Counted from the stretch's first letter, positions 9,160 to 20,719 are shown. The stretch: DNA of 64,000 nucleotides from Aestuariivita sp. (GCA_026709985.1 JAPORY010000039.1:93181-157180), one strand, 5' to 3'. The notes: generated from the sequence alone by a model not told the origin. Made by a program: numbers and translations.

Positions 9160-10046
9160 GGTCTGACGGTGTTCTCGTCAGCACGAGCAATGGAATTTGG
9201 AATAATAAGCGCTCCCGTATCCTCGACTGTCCGTGCAGATTGATATCGCAACAAGCGCAAGAACTTAAGACGCTCGAAATCAGCGGCCAAACGAACGCGA
9301 AGACCGCCAGCGGTGTCGGTCGCGACTTGCCCAATCAGCAAATTGGGCGGGAAGATGCCGCCATCAGAAGAAGTCACAACCCGATCCCCGGGACGGACTA
9401 AACTTGTATCTTCGACGAATTTAAGTTGTGGCGCCAGTGAATTATCGCCATTAATTAGCGTAGTTTGGCCAGACGGCTGAATGATTGCGGGAATCGAACT
9501 CGTTGCATCGGTGAGCAGAATAACTCGAGAACTGGTCTCCCCGACTCCCGATACGCGACCAACTAACCCGATACCGTCCATGACAGCCCAACCATCTAGA
9601 ATCCCGTCATTTGATCCGACGTTTAGCAGTACAGATTGTCGAAACGCAGAGCCGCTATCGGCGATGACTAACCCGGTAATGTAGGTCAGGCGTGGGTCAA
9701 GCCTTACTTTATTGAGGTCGAGTAGGCGGGCATTTTCCTGCTCAAGTTGCAGAGCCGCTTCCTTCCAAGTGCGCATTTGCTGTAGTTCGCTACGAAGTTC
9801 TTCATTCTGCTCGACCAAGCGTTGATAGGATTGAAAGTCTCTAATGAGTTCAAAACTAGCAGTAATAGGGCTCATTAGCCACACGAATCGCGTGACGATT
9901 TCATCAGTAACTTGGGCTCGAAACCGCTCGACACGAAGATTATCAATTTGCCAGAATAGAAAGATCGCCAACAGACAAAAGACCACGATGCCCATCAGCA
10001 ATCGCTTCACAGGGTTCATATACTCGTCCGAGCGATCCTTGACCAA
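9156..10046 (-). CDS. mreC: rod-shape determining protein MreC
   Basis: Periplasmic scaffold linking MreB and MreD to PBP2. The protein is up to 296 aa: a short cytoplasmic start, one membrane helix (LLMGIVVFCLLAIFLFW), then a coiled coil rich in Leu, Gln and Glu (about residues 70-110). The beta-rich MreC core follows, with GLVGRVSGVGETSSRVILL and PGDRVVTSSDGGIFP as family signatures. The start may be the ATG at 10046 or the in-frame ATG at 10019, which begins MNPVKRLL. Expressed between mreB and mreD, with the mreD start overlapping its stop. Confidence 0.95.
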   Translation of the reverse strand: MVKDRSDEYMNPVKRLLMGIVVFCLLAIFLFWQIDNLRVERFRAQVTDEIVTRFVWLMSPITASFELIRDFQSYQRLVEQNEELRSELQQMRTWKEAALQLEQENARLLDLNKVRLDPRLTYITGLVIADSGSAFRQSVLLNVGSNDGILDGWAVMDGIGLVGRVSGVGETSSRVILLTDATSSIPAIIQPSGQTTLINGDNSLAPQLKFVEDTSLVRPGDRVVTSSDGGIFPPNLLIGQVATDTAGGLRVRLAADFERLKFLRLLRYQSARTVEDTGALIIPNSIARADENTVRP

Positions 10047-10108
10047 AACAAGTCCTAACCGGGAAATTAAGCGAAGTGTTCGGCTCCCCGAAGTTAGAGC
10101 GCCAACAA

Positions 10109-12005
<1,897 letters not shown>

Positions 12006-13685
12006 ATGCAAAACGCCACCATGGAGGAGTTCGAAGCCCTCCTCAATGAAAGCTTCGAAATGGATGCGCCGACCGAAGGATCGGTCGTTAAAGGGAAGGT
12101 CATTGCGATTGAGGCTGGACAGGCTGTCGTCGATGTCGGCTACAAGATGGAGGGCCGCGTTGACCTCAAGGAATTTGCAGATCCCGGAGCAGAAGCTGAG
12201 ATAGATATCGGCGATGAAGTAGAAGTTTTTTTTCGTGCTGCAGAAAATGCTCATGGCGAAGCGGTTATCAGCCGCGATATGGCACGGCGCGAGGAAGCGT
12301 GGGACCGTCTTGAGCAAGCGAGCGAGGACGGAGAGCATGTAGAGGGAGCAATCTTTTCTCGGGTGAAGGGTGGGTTTACTGTTGATTTAGGTGGCGCAAT
12401 CGCCTTTTTGCCAGGCTCTCAGGTTGACGTCCGTCCGGTTCGTGATGCAGGACCGCTCATCGGGCTAACGCAGCCTTTTCAAATCCTAAAGATGGATCGT
12501 CGTCGCGGAAACATCGTTGTGTCGCGCAGAGCAATTCTCGAAAAATCCCGAGAGAAAGAGCGTGCGGAAGTCATTGAGAGCTTAACCGAGGGTCAAACAA
12601 TCAGTGGTATGGTCAAGAACATCACCGAATATGGTGCCTTCGTCGATCTCGGCGGTGTAGATGGCCTCTTGCATGTGACTGATATGGCTTGGCACCGTGT
12701 TAGCCATCCGTCCGAAGTTTTGGCAATCGGTGAGACCGTCGAGGTTCAAGTCGTTCGCATCAATAAAGAGACATGCCGAATCAGCCTCGGTATGAAGCAA
12801 CTGCAAGAAGATCCATGGAATAATGTCGTCGAAAAATATCCTCTGGAGTCTGTGCATAATGGTCGAGTCACTAACATTACCGATTACGGAGCTTTCGTCG
12901 AACTAGAGCCAGGTGTGGAAGGGTTGGTCCATGTCTCGGAGATGAGCTGGACCAAGAAAAACGTGCATCCTGGTCGAATCGTCTCAACATCTCAAGAAGT
13001 CGACGTCATGGTGCTTGAAATCGACAGCGCTAAGCGACGGGTATCATTGGGCCTCAAGCAAACGATGCGAAATCCTTGGGAGGCGTTTGCAGAAACTTAT
13101 GCACCAGGATCTCAAATTGAAGGCGAAGTCAAGAATATCACCGAGTTCGGTTTGTTTGTTGGCCTCGACGGAAATATCGATGGTATGGTGCATTTGTCGG
13201 ATCTTTCTTGGGATCGGCGCGGCGAAGAAGTGTTACAGGAATATCGGAAAGGTGATGTGGTCCAGGCGGTCGTATCTGAGGTCGATATCGCAAAGGAACG
13301 CATCTCGCTGTCCATTAAGGCATTGGGAAGTAATCAGTTTATCACGGCCTTGGGCGGGTTGCGACGCGGCACAACAATCACCGTCGAGGTTACAGCAATT
13401 GAAGAAAGCGGAATTGAGGTTCAATACAAGGAAACCAAGTCTTTCATTCGCCGATCTGACCTCTCTCGTGATCGAAGTGAGCAACGACCAGAGCGATTCA
13501 CGGTTGGCGACAAGGTCGATGTTCGCGTGACAAATATTGATGCAAAAACACGCCGACTAGGTCTTTCGATCAAGGCAAAAGAAATCGCTGAAGAAAAAGA
13601 AGTGGTCAAGCAATATGGATCAACCGATGCAGGAGCCTCTCTCGGTGACATACTCGGTGCCGCCCTTAAGGAGGGTGACGAATAG
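12006..13685 (+). CDS. rpsA: 30S ribosomal protein S1
   Basis: Binds mRNA leaders and brings them to the 30S subunit; needed to initiate on weakly Shine-Dalgarno-dependent messages. The 559-aa protein holds six S1 (OB-fold) repeats, at roughly residues 20-88, 105-170, 190-260, 276-346, 363-433 and 450-520. Repeats 3-6 show the YGAFVDLGG/DGLLHVTDMAW-type signature most clearly. Start at ATG 12006 (MQNATMEEFEALLNESF); an internal ATG at 12021 (MEEF) is the alternative. It is followed at about 205 bp by ihfB, the usual alphaproteobacterial order. Confidence 0.98.
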   Translation: MQNATMEEFEALLNESFEMDAPTEGSVVKGKVIAIEAGQAVVDVGYKMEGRVDLKEFADPGAEAEIDIGDEVEVFFRAAENAHGEAVISRDMARREEAWDRLEQASEDGEHVEGAIFSRVKGGFTVDLGGAIAFLPGSQVDVRPVRDAGPLIGLTQPFQILKMDRRRGNIVVSRRAILEKSREKERAEVIESLTEGQTISGMVKNITEYGAFVDLGGVDGLLHVTDMAWHRVSHPSEVLAIGETVEVQVVRINKETCRISLGMKQLQEDPWNNVVEKYPLESVHNGRVTNITDYGAFVELEPGVEGLVHVSEMSWTKKNVHPGRIVSTSQEVDVMVLEIDSAKRRVSLGLKQTMRNPWEAFAETYAPGSQIEGEVKNITEFGLFVGLDGNIDGMVHLSDLSWDRRGEEVLQEYRKGDVVQAVVSEVDIAKERISLSIKALGSNQFITALGGLRRGTTITVEVTAIEESGIEVQYKETKSFIRRSDLSRDRSEQRPERFTVGDKVDVRVTNIDAKTRRLGLSIKAKEIAEEKEVVKQYGSTDAGASLGDILGAALKEGDE

Positions 13686-13686
13686 A

Positions 13687-13722
13687 ATTTGCTGGAGGGG
13701 AGAGTTTGTTCCAACAGCAAAT
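13687..13722 (+). terminator. weak hairpin after rpsA
   Basis: ATTTGCTG (13687-13694) and CAGCAAAT (13715-13722) form a perfect 8-bp inverted repeat around a 20-nt loop just after the rpsA stop. There is no T tract, so it may be a 3'-end stabilising hairpin or attenuator rather than a true intrinsic terminator. Confidence 0.3.
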
Positions 13723-13890
13723 CTCAATGTTCGCGCTGGTAAATCCTTTAACGTCGGGGCCAGTAGTTCTCTTGACCAGAATCGTCCAAGCTGGTAATGT
13801 TTTGAGCAAGACCGAGTCTTAGACGTTCGATGCCGTTGAACCAGGATGAGCAGCGCATCTGTGTCGACGTGAGTATAGGGAAAAGCAAAA

Positions 13891-14172
13891 ATGCGGCGTT
13901 CTGACCTTGTGACAATCCTTGCAGAATCAAACCCGCTTTTGACGCGAGGATTTATAGAGCAGATCGTTGAAGTCGTTTTTGAGGAAATCATCGCGGCAAT
14001 GGAGCGCGGGGATCGCGTTGAATTACGTGGCTTCGGGGTTTTCTCGGCGAGGAAAAGGGGCGCTCGACTTGGCATGAATCCGCGCACCGGAGAGACGGTG
14101 CAACTCAATGAACGTTATCGTCCTTTCTTTCGGGCGTCAAAGAAACTGCTGAATAGAATTAATAGCAGTTAA
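13891..14172 (+). CDS. ihfB: integration host factor subunit beta
   Basis: DNA-bending nucleoid protein; IHF-beta pairs with IHF-alpha to sharply bend specific sites in promoters, origins and recombination sites. The 93-aa length is normal. The start MRRSDLVTILAE and the beta-ribbon arm (RGFGVFSARKRGARLGMNPRTG, written as one conserved block at about residues 47-68) are characteristic. The arm contains the NPRTG turn whose proline intercalates into DNA. It lies between rpsA and lapA, the conserved alphaproteobacterial neighbourhood. Confidence 0.96.
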   Translation: MRRSDLVTILAESNPLLTRGFIEQIVEVVFEEIIAAMERGDRVELRGFGVFSARKRGARLGMNPRTGETVQLNERYRPFFRASKKLLNRINSS

Positions 14173-14178
14173 GGCCCG

Positions 14179-14529
14179 GTGTTTTACCTTCGTTTGACAA
14201 CATTTGTGGTTTTTGCCGCTGCTTTCGTATTCTTGGCGATGGGCAATCGTGAAATTGTGACGATCAGCTTATTGCCAGAGGAAGTCGCACGCTATAGTGG
14301 TTGGCAGTGGCAGCTAAACGTGCCGCTTTATGCGGCGATTTACTTTGGGATTGTTGCTGGGCTTGTTCTTGGATTTGTCTGGGAATGGTTTCGCGAACAT
14401 AAGTTTCGGCGCGATGCCAGCGCGATGGGACGAGAGGCGCGAGAGCTAAAACGAGAAGTATCACGGATGAAGGGCGCTCAAGGTACAAAACAAGATGAGG
14501 TCCTAGCGCTGCTCGAAGATAAGGGATAA
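14179..14529 (+). CDS. lapA: LapA-domain (DUF1049) inner-membrane protein
   Basis: Family members take part in lipopolysaccharide assembly control in enterobacteria; in alphaproteobacteria the gene is constantly found behind ihfB. The 116-aa protein has two membrane segments (about residues 3-20 and 48-72) separated by a short loop. A charged cytoplasmic C-terminal tail with coiled-coil character follows (REARELKREVSRMKG). The start is a GTG at 14179, only 6 bp after the ihfB stop, so the two are co-transcribed. Confidence 0.88.
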   Translation: MFYLRLTTFVVFAAAFVFLAMGNREIVTISLLPEEVARYSGWQWQLNVPLYAAIYFGIVAGLVLGFVWEWFREHKFRRDASAMGREARELKREVSRMKGAQGTKQDEVLALLEDKG

Positions 14530-14674
14530 TCGTGTGCTGACTTCGAGTCGATTTGCGTTTGCGGTCACCCCAATTGCTTGCGCAAGATCGCTTCACCGAA
14601 ATTCGTCTATTGCGCTGACCAGACATCAAATGATTTGATTCGACGGTCTCTGCGGGTCAACGAGGAATTGTCTC

Positions 14675-15337
14675 ATGACGCACGCCGTAAAGGTCAAAAT
14701 CTGCGGTCTGTGTTCCAGAGACGACGTCGGTGCGGCAGTTGCTGCTGGTGCTAGTTATATTGGTCTAAACTTTTTCCCGTCGTCACCACGTTATGTCTCT
14801 TGTGAACAAGCAGCAGAGCTTGCCAAAGACATTCCCAAACCCGTGACGATAGTTGGTTTGGCTGTAAACGCGGGGGATCATGCCCTCGACAAGATTGTAG
14901 CAACCGTGCCGCTTGATATGTTGCAGTTTCACGGGAACGAAACCCCGGAACGTATTCATGAGATAAAAAAACGGTATAGTCTTCCGGTGATGAAGGCAGT
15001 GGGCGTTGCGACAGCGAAAGACCTCGAATGCTTGCCCGATTTTTTTTCGGTATCGGATCAGATTCTCTTGGATACAAAGCCTCCAGATCCAAACTCAATT
15101 ATGGGCGGCGGCGGAAAGGCGTTCGATTGGCGCTTGATTGCCGATCAGAGTTGGCCATTACCTTGGATGCTCGCAGGTGGTTTGACATCCACGAATGTAA
15201 CCGAAGCACTAAGGGTTACTGGGGCGAAGCAAATTGACCTCGCGAGTGGTGTGGAGCGCGAACCGCGAAAAAAGGACTCAGACCTCATGCTGGAATTCAT
15301 GCGTGCGGTGGCTAACGTTAAGCGCGAGCAACAATGA
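14675..15337 (+). CDS. trpF: phosphoribosylanthranilate isomerase
   Basis: Catalyses the Amadori rearrangement of N-(5-phosphoribosyl)anthranilate in tryptophan synthesis. The 220-aa length fits a monofunctional TrpF barrel. The start reads KICGLCSRDDV, which contains the catalytic Cys of the KICG motif; the next position, usually Thr, is Cys here. GLNFFPSSPRYVS (phosphate side), the catalytic Asp in LLDTKP, and the C-terminal IDLASGVE with its GV(E) loop are all present. It is separated from trpB by 367 bp, a looser spacing than usual. Confidence 0.95.
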   Translation: MTHAVKVKICGLCSRDDVGAAVAAGASYIGLNFFPSSPRYVSCEQAAELAKDIPKPVTIVGLAVNAGDHALDKIVATVPLDMLQFHGNETPERIHEIKKRYSLPVMKAVGVATAKDLECLPDFFSVSDQILLDTKPPDPNSIMGGGGKAFDWRLIADQSWPLPWMLAGGLTSTNVTEALRVTGAKQIDLASGVEREPRKKDSDLMLEFMRAVANVKREQQ

Positions 15338-15704
15338 GGCAAGAAAGGGGGGATAGCAACCATCCGATGCGCTGTCTTTGGTTGGGCGCAAGCGATATCG
15401 GGTTATTGGTCAAACCACCGACCACACCTTTTGAAATATCGTAATGTCAGTGGTATGCAAAACGAATTTGAAGGCTACGGTGTCGCCGATATTGGTGAGC
15501 GACTATAGAGAATGTAAGTTTGCGCGGTAATCTCGAAGGCTATTGAGATTAAGTTCATTTTTTTGATCAAGGGACATACTCCCCGTTGGATTTCAGTATT
15601 AGCACAAGTGTGAGTTATGGCAGTGATCCATCCTACTAATGCGGGGTTGCGGTGCGTAAGACGCAGCGTCCACCGGCCTTGTCTGAATTATGCGAGTGAT
15701 ATGA
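15338..15704. other. 367-bp spacer between trpF and trpB
   Basis: No gene seen. In most relatives trpF and trpB nearly touch. Here the spacer is long enough for an independent trpB promoter, but no clear -35/-10 pair or trp leader peptide with Trp codons was identified. Confidence 0.45.
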
Positions 15705-16934
15705 ATGGATGACCTTTATAACTCTTACACGCTAGGTCCAGACGAAAGCGGGCGTTTTGGAAAGTTCGGCGGGCGGTTCGTATCAGAGACGCTTATGCCG
15801 CTGATTTTAGAATTGGGGGAGCGGTTTGATCAAGCCAAAACTGACGAGTCTTTCTGGGCAGAGTTATCGGCACTTCACCAGAACTACGTAGGTCGTCCAA
15901 GTCCGCTTTATTACTGCGAGCGACTTACAACACATCTTGGTGGTGCTAAGATTTATATGAAGCGTGATGAATTAAATCACACTGGTGCACATAAGATCAA
16001 TAACGTTTTGGGTCAAATTATCCTTGCTCGTCGTATGGAAAAGACCCGAATCATCGCGGAGACGGGAGCCGGTCAACATGGCGTTGCAACTGCAACAGTT
16101 TGCGCCAAGTTTGGCCTTAAGTGTGTCGTCTATATGGGGGCGCACGATGTGGAGAGACAAGCACCAAACGTGTTTCGGATGCGACTACTGGGTGCCGAAG
16201 TGATTCCAGTAACGAGCGGTCGTGGTACGCTAAAGGATGCGATGAACGATGCCTTGCGCGACTGGGTTACCAATGTTAACGATACCTTCTACTGTATCGG
16301 TACCGTTGCGGGCCCGCATCCCTATCCAGCAATGGTGCGCGATTTCCAAGCGATTATTGGTCGAGAGGCCAAGCAGCAAATGCACGCGGCAGAGGGCCGA
16401 CTTCCCGATACGCTTGTGGCCGCGATCGGTGGTGGTTCAAATGCTATGGGATTGTTTTACCCCTTTTTGGACGACCCTGAGGTTACGATTATTGGGGTGG
16501 AGGCGGGCGGCAAGGGCATTGACGAAACGATGCAGCACTGTGCCTCATTGACTGGGGGGCGTCCGGGTGTTTTGCACGGGAATCGCACGTACCTCTTGCA
16601 AGATCCTGATGGTCAGATTTTGGAAGGCTTCTCGATTTCGGCGGGACTAGACTATCCTGGCGTTGGTCCTGAGCACGCTTGGTTGTATGAGACGGGTCGA
16701 GCTCAGTATGTTGCGATTACCGATCAGCAGGCACTTGCGGCGTTTCAGCTTTGTTGCGAGCAAGAGGGTATAATTCCAGCGCTTGAGCCAGCGCATGCCC
16801 TCGCACATGTTATGAAAATTGCGCCGAAGCTGCCCCGTGATCATATCATTTGTATGAATATGTGTGGCCGCGGTGACAAAGATATCTTTACCGTTGCGCG
16901 GGCACTCGGAATCGATATTGATAGTGGTCACTGA
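15705..16934 (+). CDS. trpB: tryptophan synthase beta subunit
   Basis: PLP enzyme that joins indole and serine to form tryptophan. The 409-aa protein is of normal size. The PLP lysine sits in HTGAHKINN, the phosphate-binding glycine loop is GGGSNAMG, and [14 protein letters not shown] is intact. trpA, whose product supplies indole to TrpB through a tunnel, normally follows at once. Here the next gene is an unrelated DUF2237 gene on the other strand, so trpA must be elsewhere or absent. Confidence 0.97.
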   Translation: MDDLYNSYTLGPDESGRFGKFGGRFVSETLMPLILELGERFDQAKTDESFWAELSALHQNYVGRPSPLYYCERLTTHLGGAKIYMKRDELNHTGAHKINNVLGQIILARRMEKTRIIAETGAGQHGVATATVCAKFGLKCVVYMGAHDVERQAPNVFRMRLLGAEVIPVTSGRGTLKDAMNDALRDWVTNVNDTFYCIGTVAGPHPYPAMVRDFQAIIGREAKQQMHAAEGRLPDTLVAAIGGGSNAMGLFYPFLDDPEVTIIGVEAGGKGIDETMQHCASLTGGRPGVLHGNRTYLLQDPDGQILEGFSISAGLDYPGVGPEHAWLYETGRAQYVAITDQQALAAFQLCCEQEGIIPALEPAHALAHVMKIAPKLPRDHIICMNMCGRGDKDIFTVARALGIDIDSGH

Positions 16935-16965
16935 GCATTGCGGACCGCCGGATCCGTCATGAGGA

Positions 16966-17340
16966 TCACTCAACAACTTTGTGCGCCTCTAGTATTGAGA
17001 GAGGCATGATTTCGAGGGCTTTTTGGTGGGTTGCTTCGAGATGAACCAGCGGACCACACCCAGCATCAACCGCTTGCGCGAAACGGGCGGCGCACACACA
17101 CCATTGGTCACCGGCTTTAAGCCCCGGAAAGTGATATTCGGGCCTTGGCGTACTCAAGTCATTGCCGACATACTTCGAAAATGCGAGAAATTCGTCGGTC
17201 ATGATCGCACACACGGTATGACTGCCGGTGTCAGCCTCACAGGTATTACAGCATCCGTCGCGGAAAAAACCAGTTAGCGGGTCTTGCGAACACGGCTGCA
17301 ACGCTGTGCCGAGAACATTGATCGAGTCTTCAGGTATCAT
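16966..17340 (-). CDS. DUF2237 family protein
   Basis: Small soluble protein of unknown biochemical role (124 aa, the usual size). Family signatures are clear: NVLGTALQPCSQDPLTGFFR, DGCCNT, HTVCAIMTDEFL and the cysteine segment GDQWCVCAARF. Several conserved cysteines suggest metal or redox chemistry, but this is inference. Convergent with trpB and separated from it by about 30 bp. Confidence 0.9.
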   Translation of the reverse strand: MIPEDSINVLGTALQPCSQDPLTGFFRDGCCNTCEADTGSHTVCAIMTDEFLAFSKYVGNDLSTPRPEYHFPGLKAGDQWCVCAARFAQAVDAGCGPLVHLEATHQKALEIMPLSILEAHKVVE

Positions 17341-17534
17341 CGGGAAATTCCTAAACGTTATACAAGTGATGGTTCGTCATGCGTTTCCGTTCGTCTTTAG
17401 TGCGAATACAGGTTGCCTATTCATTTGCTTGAATACAAGGGAAACTTCAGCTTCAACGATTAAAATGCGCTCTAGGTTCGGCTTCTACCGGACCTTCGAA
17501 TTTAAGTTTCTCGGATTGATACTGTTTACCAAGT

Positions 17535-18143
17535 TCACCTCTGTGCAGTTTCGGATTTTGGCGCGTTAGGGCTATTGAGGTTCCTTTGTCGTGCAATCAG
17601 ATTGAGAAATGTTGCTGGGTCTGAATCGGCGAGTGCTGGGGCGCCCGCTGAAATGCCTTGCAGAACCGCCTTGACCCATAGTTTTTCCTGTTGAGTAAAG
17701 TCTGCAAGCACATAGCGCGTTACGAGATCCTTGTGTCCCGGATGCCCGATACCAATTCTCACACGGTGGTAACCATCACCAATATGCTGGTGAATTGAGC
17801 GCAGTCCGTTATGTCCAGCGTGTCCGCCGGCGACCTTGAATCGAACTTTTCCCGGCACAAGATCAAGTTCGTCATGAAAGACAGTAATGTTTTGTGCTAT
17901 AGACCGAAAAAACCGCATTGCTTGACCAATTGATTGGCCGGAATTATTCATGAAGCTAAGGGGTTTGATGAGCAGTATTTTTTTTTGATTGAGATATCCA
18001 TCGCAGACTTGGCTCGCAAATTTCTCGCGCCAAGGCGCAAAATGATGGTCTGCGGCAATTTGATCTACTGCCAAGAACCCTATGTTGTGCCGATTATTCG
18101 CATATTTTGCGCCGGGATTTCCGAGACCAACAAAGATTTGCAT
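17535..18143 (-). CDS. pth: peptidyl-tRNA hydrolase
   Basis: Cleaves peptidyl-tRNA released by stalled ribosomes, recycling tRNA. The 202-aa protein shows the family landmarks: FVGLGNPGAKYANNRHNIGF with the catalytic His, SFMNNSGQSIG with the substrate Asn, HDELDLVPG with the catalytic Asp, and GGHAGHNGLRSI. Many alphaproteobacteria place rplY before and ychF after it; neither is present, so the locus is rearranged. It is divergent from the monooxygenase-like gene starting at 18215. Confidence 0.96.
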   Translation of the reverse strand: MQIFVGLGNPGAKYANNRHNIGFLAVDQIAADHHFAPWREKFASQVCDGYLNQKKILLIKPLSFMNNSGQSIGQAMRFFRSIAQNITVFHDELDLVPGKVRFKVAGGHAGHNGLRSIHQHIGDGYHRVRIGIGHPGHKDLVTRYVLADFTQQEKLWVKAVLQGISAGAPALADSDPATFLNLIARQRNLNSPNAPKSETAQR

Positions 18144-18214
18144 GGCGAGATCCTGTGCTTCGAAGATCGCGGCACCTAGCGAGAGGCGATCAATTCAACT
18201 GTGAAGAGAAACAA

Positions 18215-18526
18215 ATGTATTTAACCATGAATCGATTCAAGGTCCTTAAGATTGCGGCCGTTGAATTTGAAGCGCTTTGGAAACAGCGCGACAGTCATCT
18301 TAAGGAAATTTCTGGTTTTGTATCATTTCATTTGTTACGCGGACCTGAACACGAGAATTATATATTATATGCTTCCCATACAGCGTGGAAGAACGAAAAG
18401 TCGTTTCGCGACTGGACGATCTCGGATGCTTTTCGTGCGGCGCATAAGGGTGCTGGCGGTAGTCGTGGGTTATATCTTGAGACGCCAGAATTGGAGATTT
18501 TCGAGACTGTGACAGAGTTGAAATAG
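18215..18526 (+). CDS. antibiotic-biosynthesis-monooxygenase-fold protein (IsdG/HmoB-like)
   Basis: A dimeric alpha-beta-barrel domain of about 103 aa. The ATG at 18215 (MYLTMNRFKV) was chosen because a GAAGAGA ribosome-binding site precedes it. FKVLKIAAVEFEALWKQR, GFVSFHLLRG and the WKNEKSFRDWTISDAFRAAH segment match the ABM superfamily, in which some members degrade haem and others are quinol monooxygenases. The conserved NxxF...W...H pattern favours the haem-degrading branch, but this is inference. It stands alone. Confidence 0.75.
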   Translation: MYLTMNRFKVLKIAAVEFEALWKQRDSHLKEISGFVSFHLLRGPEHENYILYASHTAWKNEKSFRDWTISDAFRAAHKGAGGSRGLYLETPELEIFETVTELK

Positions 18527-18598
18527 CGGGATGCGCAGCCAGTACTATTTTCACAGATCATTCGCTACGTTTGATACCGCAGATATATTTTTTGTCGT

Positions 18599-19436
18599 CT
18601 ACCCAAATAAAGCCGGTTGATTATCAACGGGCGGGTAAAACACACCGACAATTACGTATGGATTTCGAGCCCTCTTAAAATGAAACTGATAGGTGGTGCC
18701 CAGAAACAGATATACGTCTTTAGTCTGTGCGATATCTGCAAAATACTTTTGCCGAACCTTATCTGTCGCTGCGTCCTCATCATTATTCTTAAAACAATTC
18801 CAATACAGTTGTCCAATTTCCCAATCCTCAATCATCATTCGGCTACGCGTGCCATGACAATCTTCGATAACATATGAGAATTTATAGAGTAGCTTTCGAA
18901 CTGGCAAAAAACCTTCCTTACTAAACTCATCAAAGAGGGAGCCTTGATCTCGACTGGCTTGAATCACCTGTTGCATAGTCGCATCCCGATGTCGTTCGAC
19001 TTGTTCAACTTTGAAATCAATTATTTTTGAAGGCTTGAATATTACTAACGAGAATTCATTTCCATGGGCACCCCTAATGATCTCAGAAAGATCGGTATAG
19101 ACTTTATTCTTTTGCAGAATGAGCCTTTTGCGTTCCGCCCAGTTGTGTTCAGTGCCAACCGTCTTGCGAACTCTAATATTGTCAATATTGACTGGAATGT
19201 AGCTTTCTGGTCGGCTGTCAGCCCCGTTTTTTTACCGTGAGTTCAATCCATTGATATTTGCTATATCGCTGATCGTCACGCAAGAACCGAAACGGTGAGG
19301 GGTAAAGCCTGATCCACGAACCATCTTCACGAAAACCAGCCGTGCATACAAGTTCAATATATTTCTGTGAAAAAACCGGATAAGTTTTTACAGCAATCAG
19401 GATGCAAACTTGCTCAATCATCGATGGGTGCGTCAA
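18599..19436 (-). pseudogene. partner protein of the DUF488 gene, frameshifted in a T7/A7 tract
   Basis: The product begins MTHPSMIEQVCILIAVKTYP and reaches WIELTVKKRG, where it stops at 19218. One A fewer in the coding-strand A7 run (plus-strand T7, 19227-19233) restores a continuous frame. It then runs through ADSRPESYIPVNIDN to the C terminus at 18599, about 279 aa in all; I translated the whole stretch and it is open. The family is unknown to me. The fold looks soluble and mixed alpha/beta, with a YPSPFRFL segment near the N terminus. Its start overlaps the DUF488 stop (ATGA), so the two genes form one functional unit. Confidence 0.65.
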
Positions 19437-20335
19437 ATATGTTCGACGCTATGTGTCCATTCGGGCAGCATCTCTAATGCCTTTATTACTCGGCTGCGGT
19501 GACACATACAAACGTCGGCTTCAAAGCACGTAATGGCGATACGCCTGAATTGGCAAAATAAGTCAAACAGCTTTCGGATGGAGGCTGCTTCATGCGTTAA
19601 TACGGTTTGTTCAAATTCTTCGAACAAATGTTCATAGTCGTCCTGAGTCTTGAGTGACTGCCGTTTCTCAGATTGAATTCCGAGTTCTGGAAAGTGTTGA
19701 TACTGAATATCAAGCTTTCTCAATGTCTCCGATAGCGTTTTCTTCGAAAACCCATATTTTCTGCTCAATGGATTTTTCCTCACATCTACGACAATTCGGA
19801 TGTTTTTCTTTATCAATTTGTTGAGATAATTTTCAAAAGACCGCCCTTCGTAACCAATTGAAAAAAGGCACGGGGTATCAAAAACCGGTCTTACAGCCTC
19901 AACTCTCGCCAATTCTCTGTCCGAAAGAACACTACTTTTTATCTCACTTCGAAGAGCAAAATAGGGATACCGAACATAGACTTCACGGACTAAGTCGTTC
20001 CCCTTAATGGTACCGAACTCCTGACGAAAGCGTTGAATACTTGCCCAGTCACCGGACTTAATTGTCGCACGGAACTGGGTTCCGTCGCTAATCTCCCACT
20101 CATCCACGTCTTTGAGAACACCCAGTTCCACAAGCTTGCGACGATCCGCGTACGATTGGAAAGAAAAACACCCGTATTTGAACGGGACGAATTCGTAGCT
20201 CTTTACCGTCTGATATCTCTCGGTAAACAAGAAGAGATACTTCTGAAAGTTGATCCTGTTCAACCGTCCGCCGAATTCTTCAAGCAGTGAGAGCATTACT
20301 CTCCGCCGATAATAGAATGTGGTTTTTTTCGTCAT
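19433..20335 (-). CDS. DUF488 domain protein with an extra N-terminal domain
   Basis: About 300 aa from the ATG at 20335 (MTKKTTFYYRRR); an upstream in-frame ATG at 20425 is possible. Residues 1-150 contain LNRINFQKYLFLF and YEFVPFKYGCFSFQSY, reminiscent of the Panacea/DUF4065-type helical domain of toxin-antitoxin and defence proteins. From about residue 160 the DUF488 domain is clear: SIGYEGRSFENYL, VDVRKNPLSRKYGFSK, HFPELG, and CFEADVCMCHR with conserved Cys and His. The function of DUF488 is unknown. It is translationally coupled to the frameshifted partner downstream and lies next to tRNA-Ser, a common integration site, so it may be horizontally acquired. Confidence 0.8.
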   Translation of the reverse strand: MTKKTTFYYRRRVMLSLLEEFGGRLNRINFQKYLFLFTERYQTVKSYEFVPFKYGCFSFQSYADRRKLVELGVLKDVDEWEISDGTQFRATIKSGDWASIQRFRQEFGTIKGNDLVREVYVRYPYFALRSEIKSSVLSDRELARVEAVRPVFDTPCLFSIGYEGRSFENYLNKLIKKNIRIVVDVRKNPLSRKYGFSKKTLSETLRKLDIQYQHFPELGIQSEKRQSLKTQDDYEHLFEEFEQTVLTHEAASIRKLFDLFCQFRRIAITCFEADVCMCHRSRVIKALEMLPEWTHSVEHI

Positions 20336-20629
20336 CAATGGAGCCAAAGTTTCTTCCAAGTCACATCGATTCACCCATAGACCGCTTGCGAAAGTCAATT
20401 TGAACGTAGCCCTCTCTGCTTCCAAACAACTTTTCTTGAGAAACAGTATGTGTGGGGCGCTTCATCTACTCATATATACCATATATAGACAGGATATGAA
20501 TAAGTTAACCAAGTATACTAACAAACGGCATATTGTATACCTAACAGCGATTTCAAGGGGCAATTTTTTGGGTGCTTGCAAGTCAACGGGGGGTGTTTTC
20601 TTCATCCGTCGAAGCTGTATAAGGGGGGC

Positions 20630-20719
20630 GGAGACGTGGCCGAGCGGTCGAAGGCGCTCCCCTGCTAAGGGAGTAGACAGGAAACTGTCTCGAGGGTTCG
20701 AATCCCTTCGTCTCCGCCA
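20630..20719 (+). tRNA. tRNA-Ser(GCT)
   Basis: A full cloverleaf can be drawn. The acceptor stem pairs GGAGACG (20630-20636) with CGTCTCC (20709-20715), followed by discriminator G and an encoded CCA (20717-20719). The anticodon stem-loop is CTCCC-CTGCTAA-GGGAG, anticodon GCT. The long variable arm (GACAG-GAAA-CTGTC) marks a class II tRNA, as expected for serine. The T arm is GAGGG-TTCGAAT-CCCTT. It reads serine AGC/AGT codons. Confidence 0.97.
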
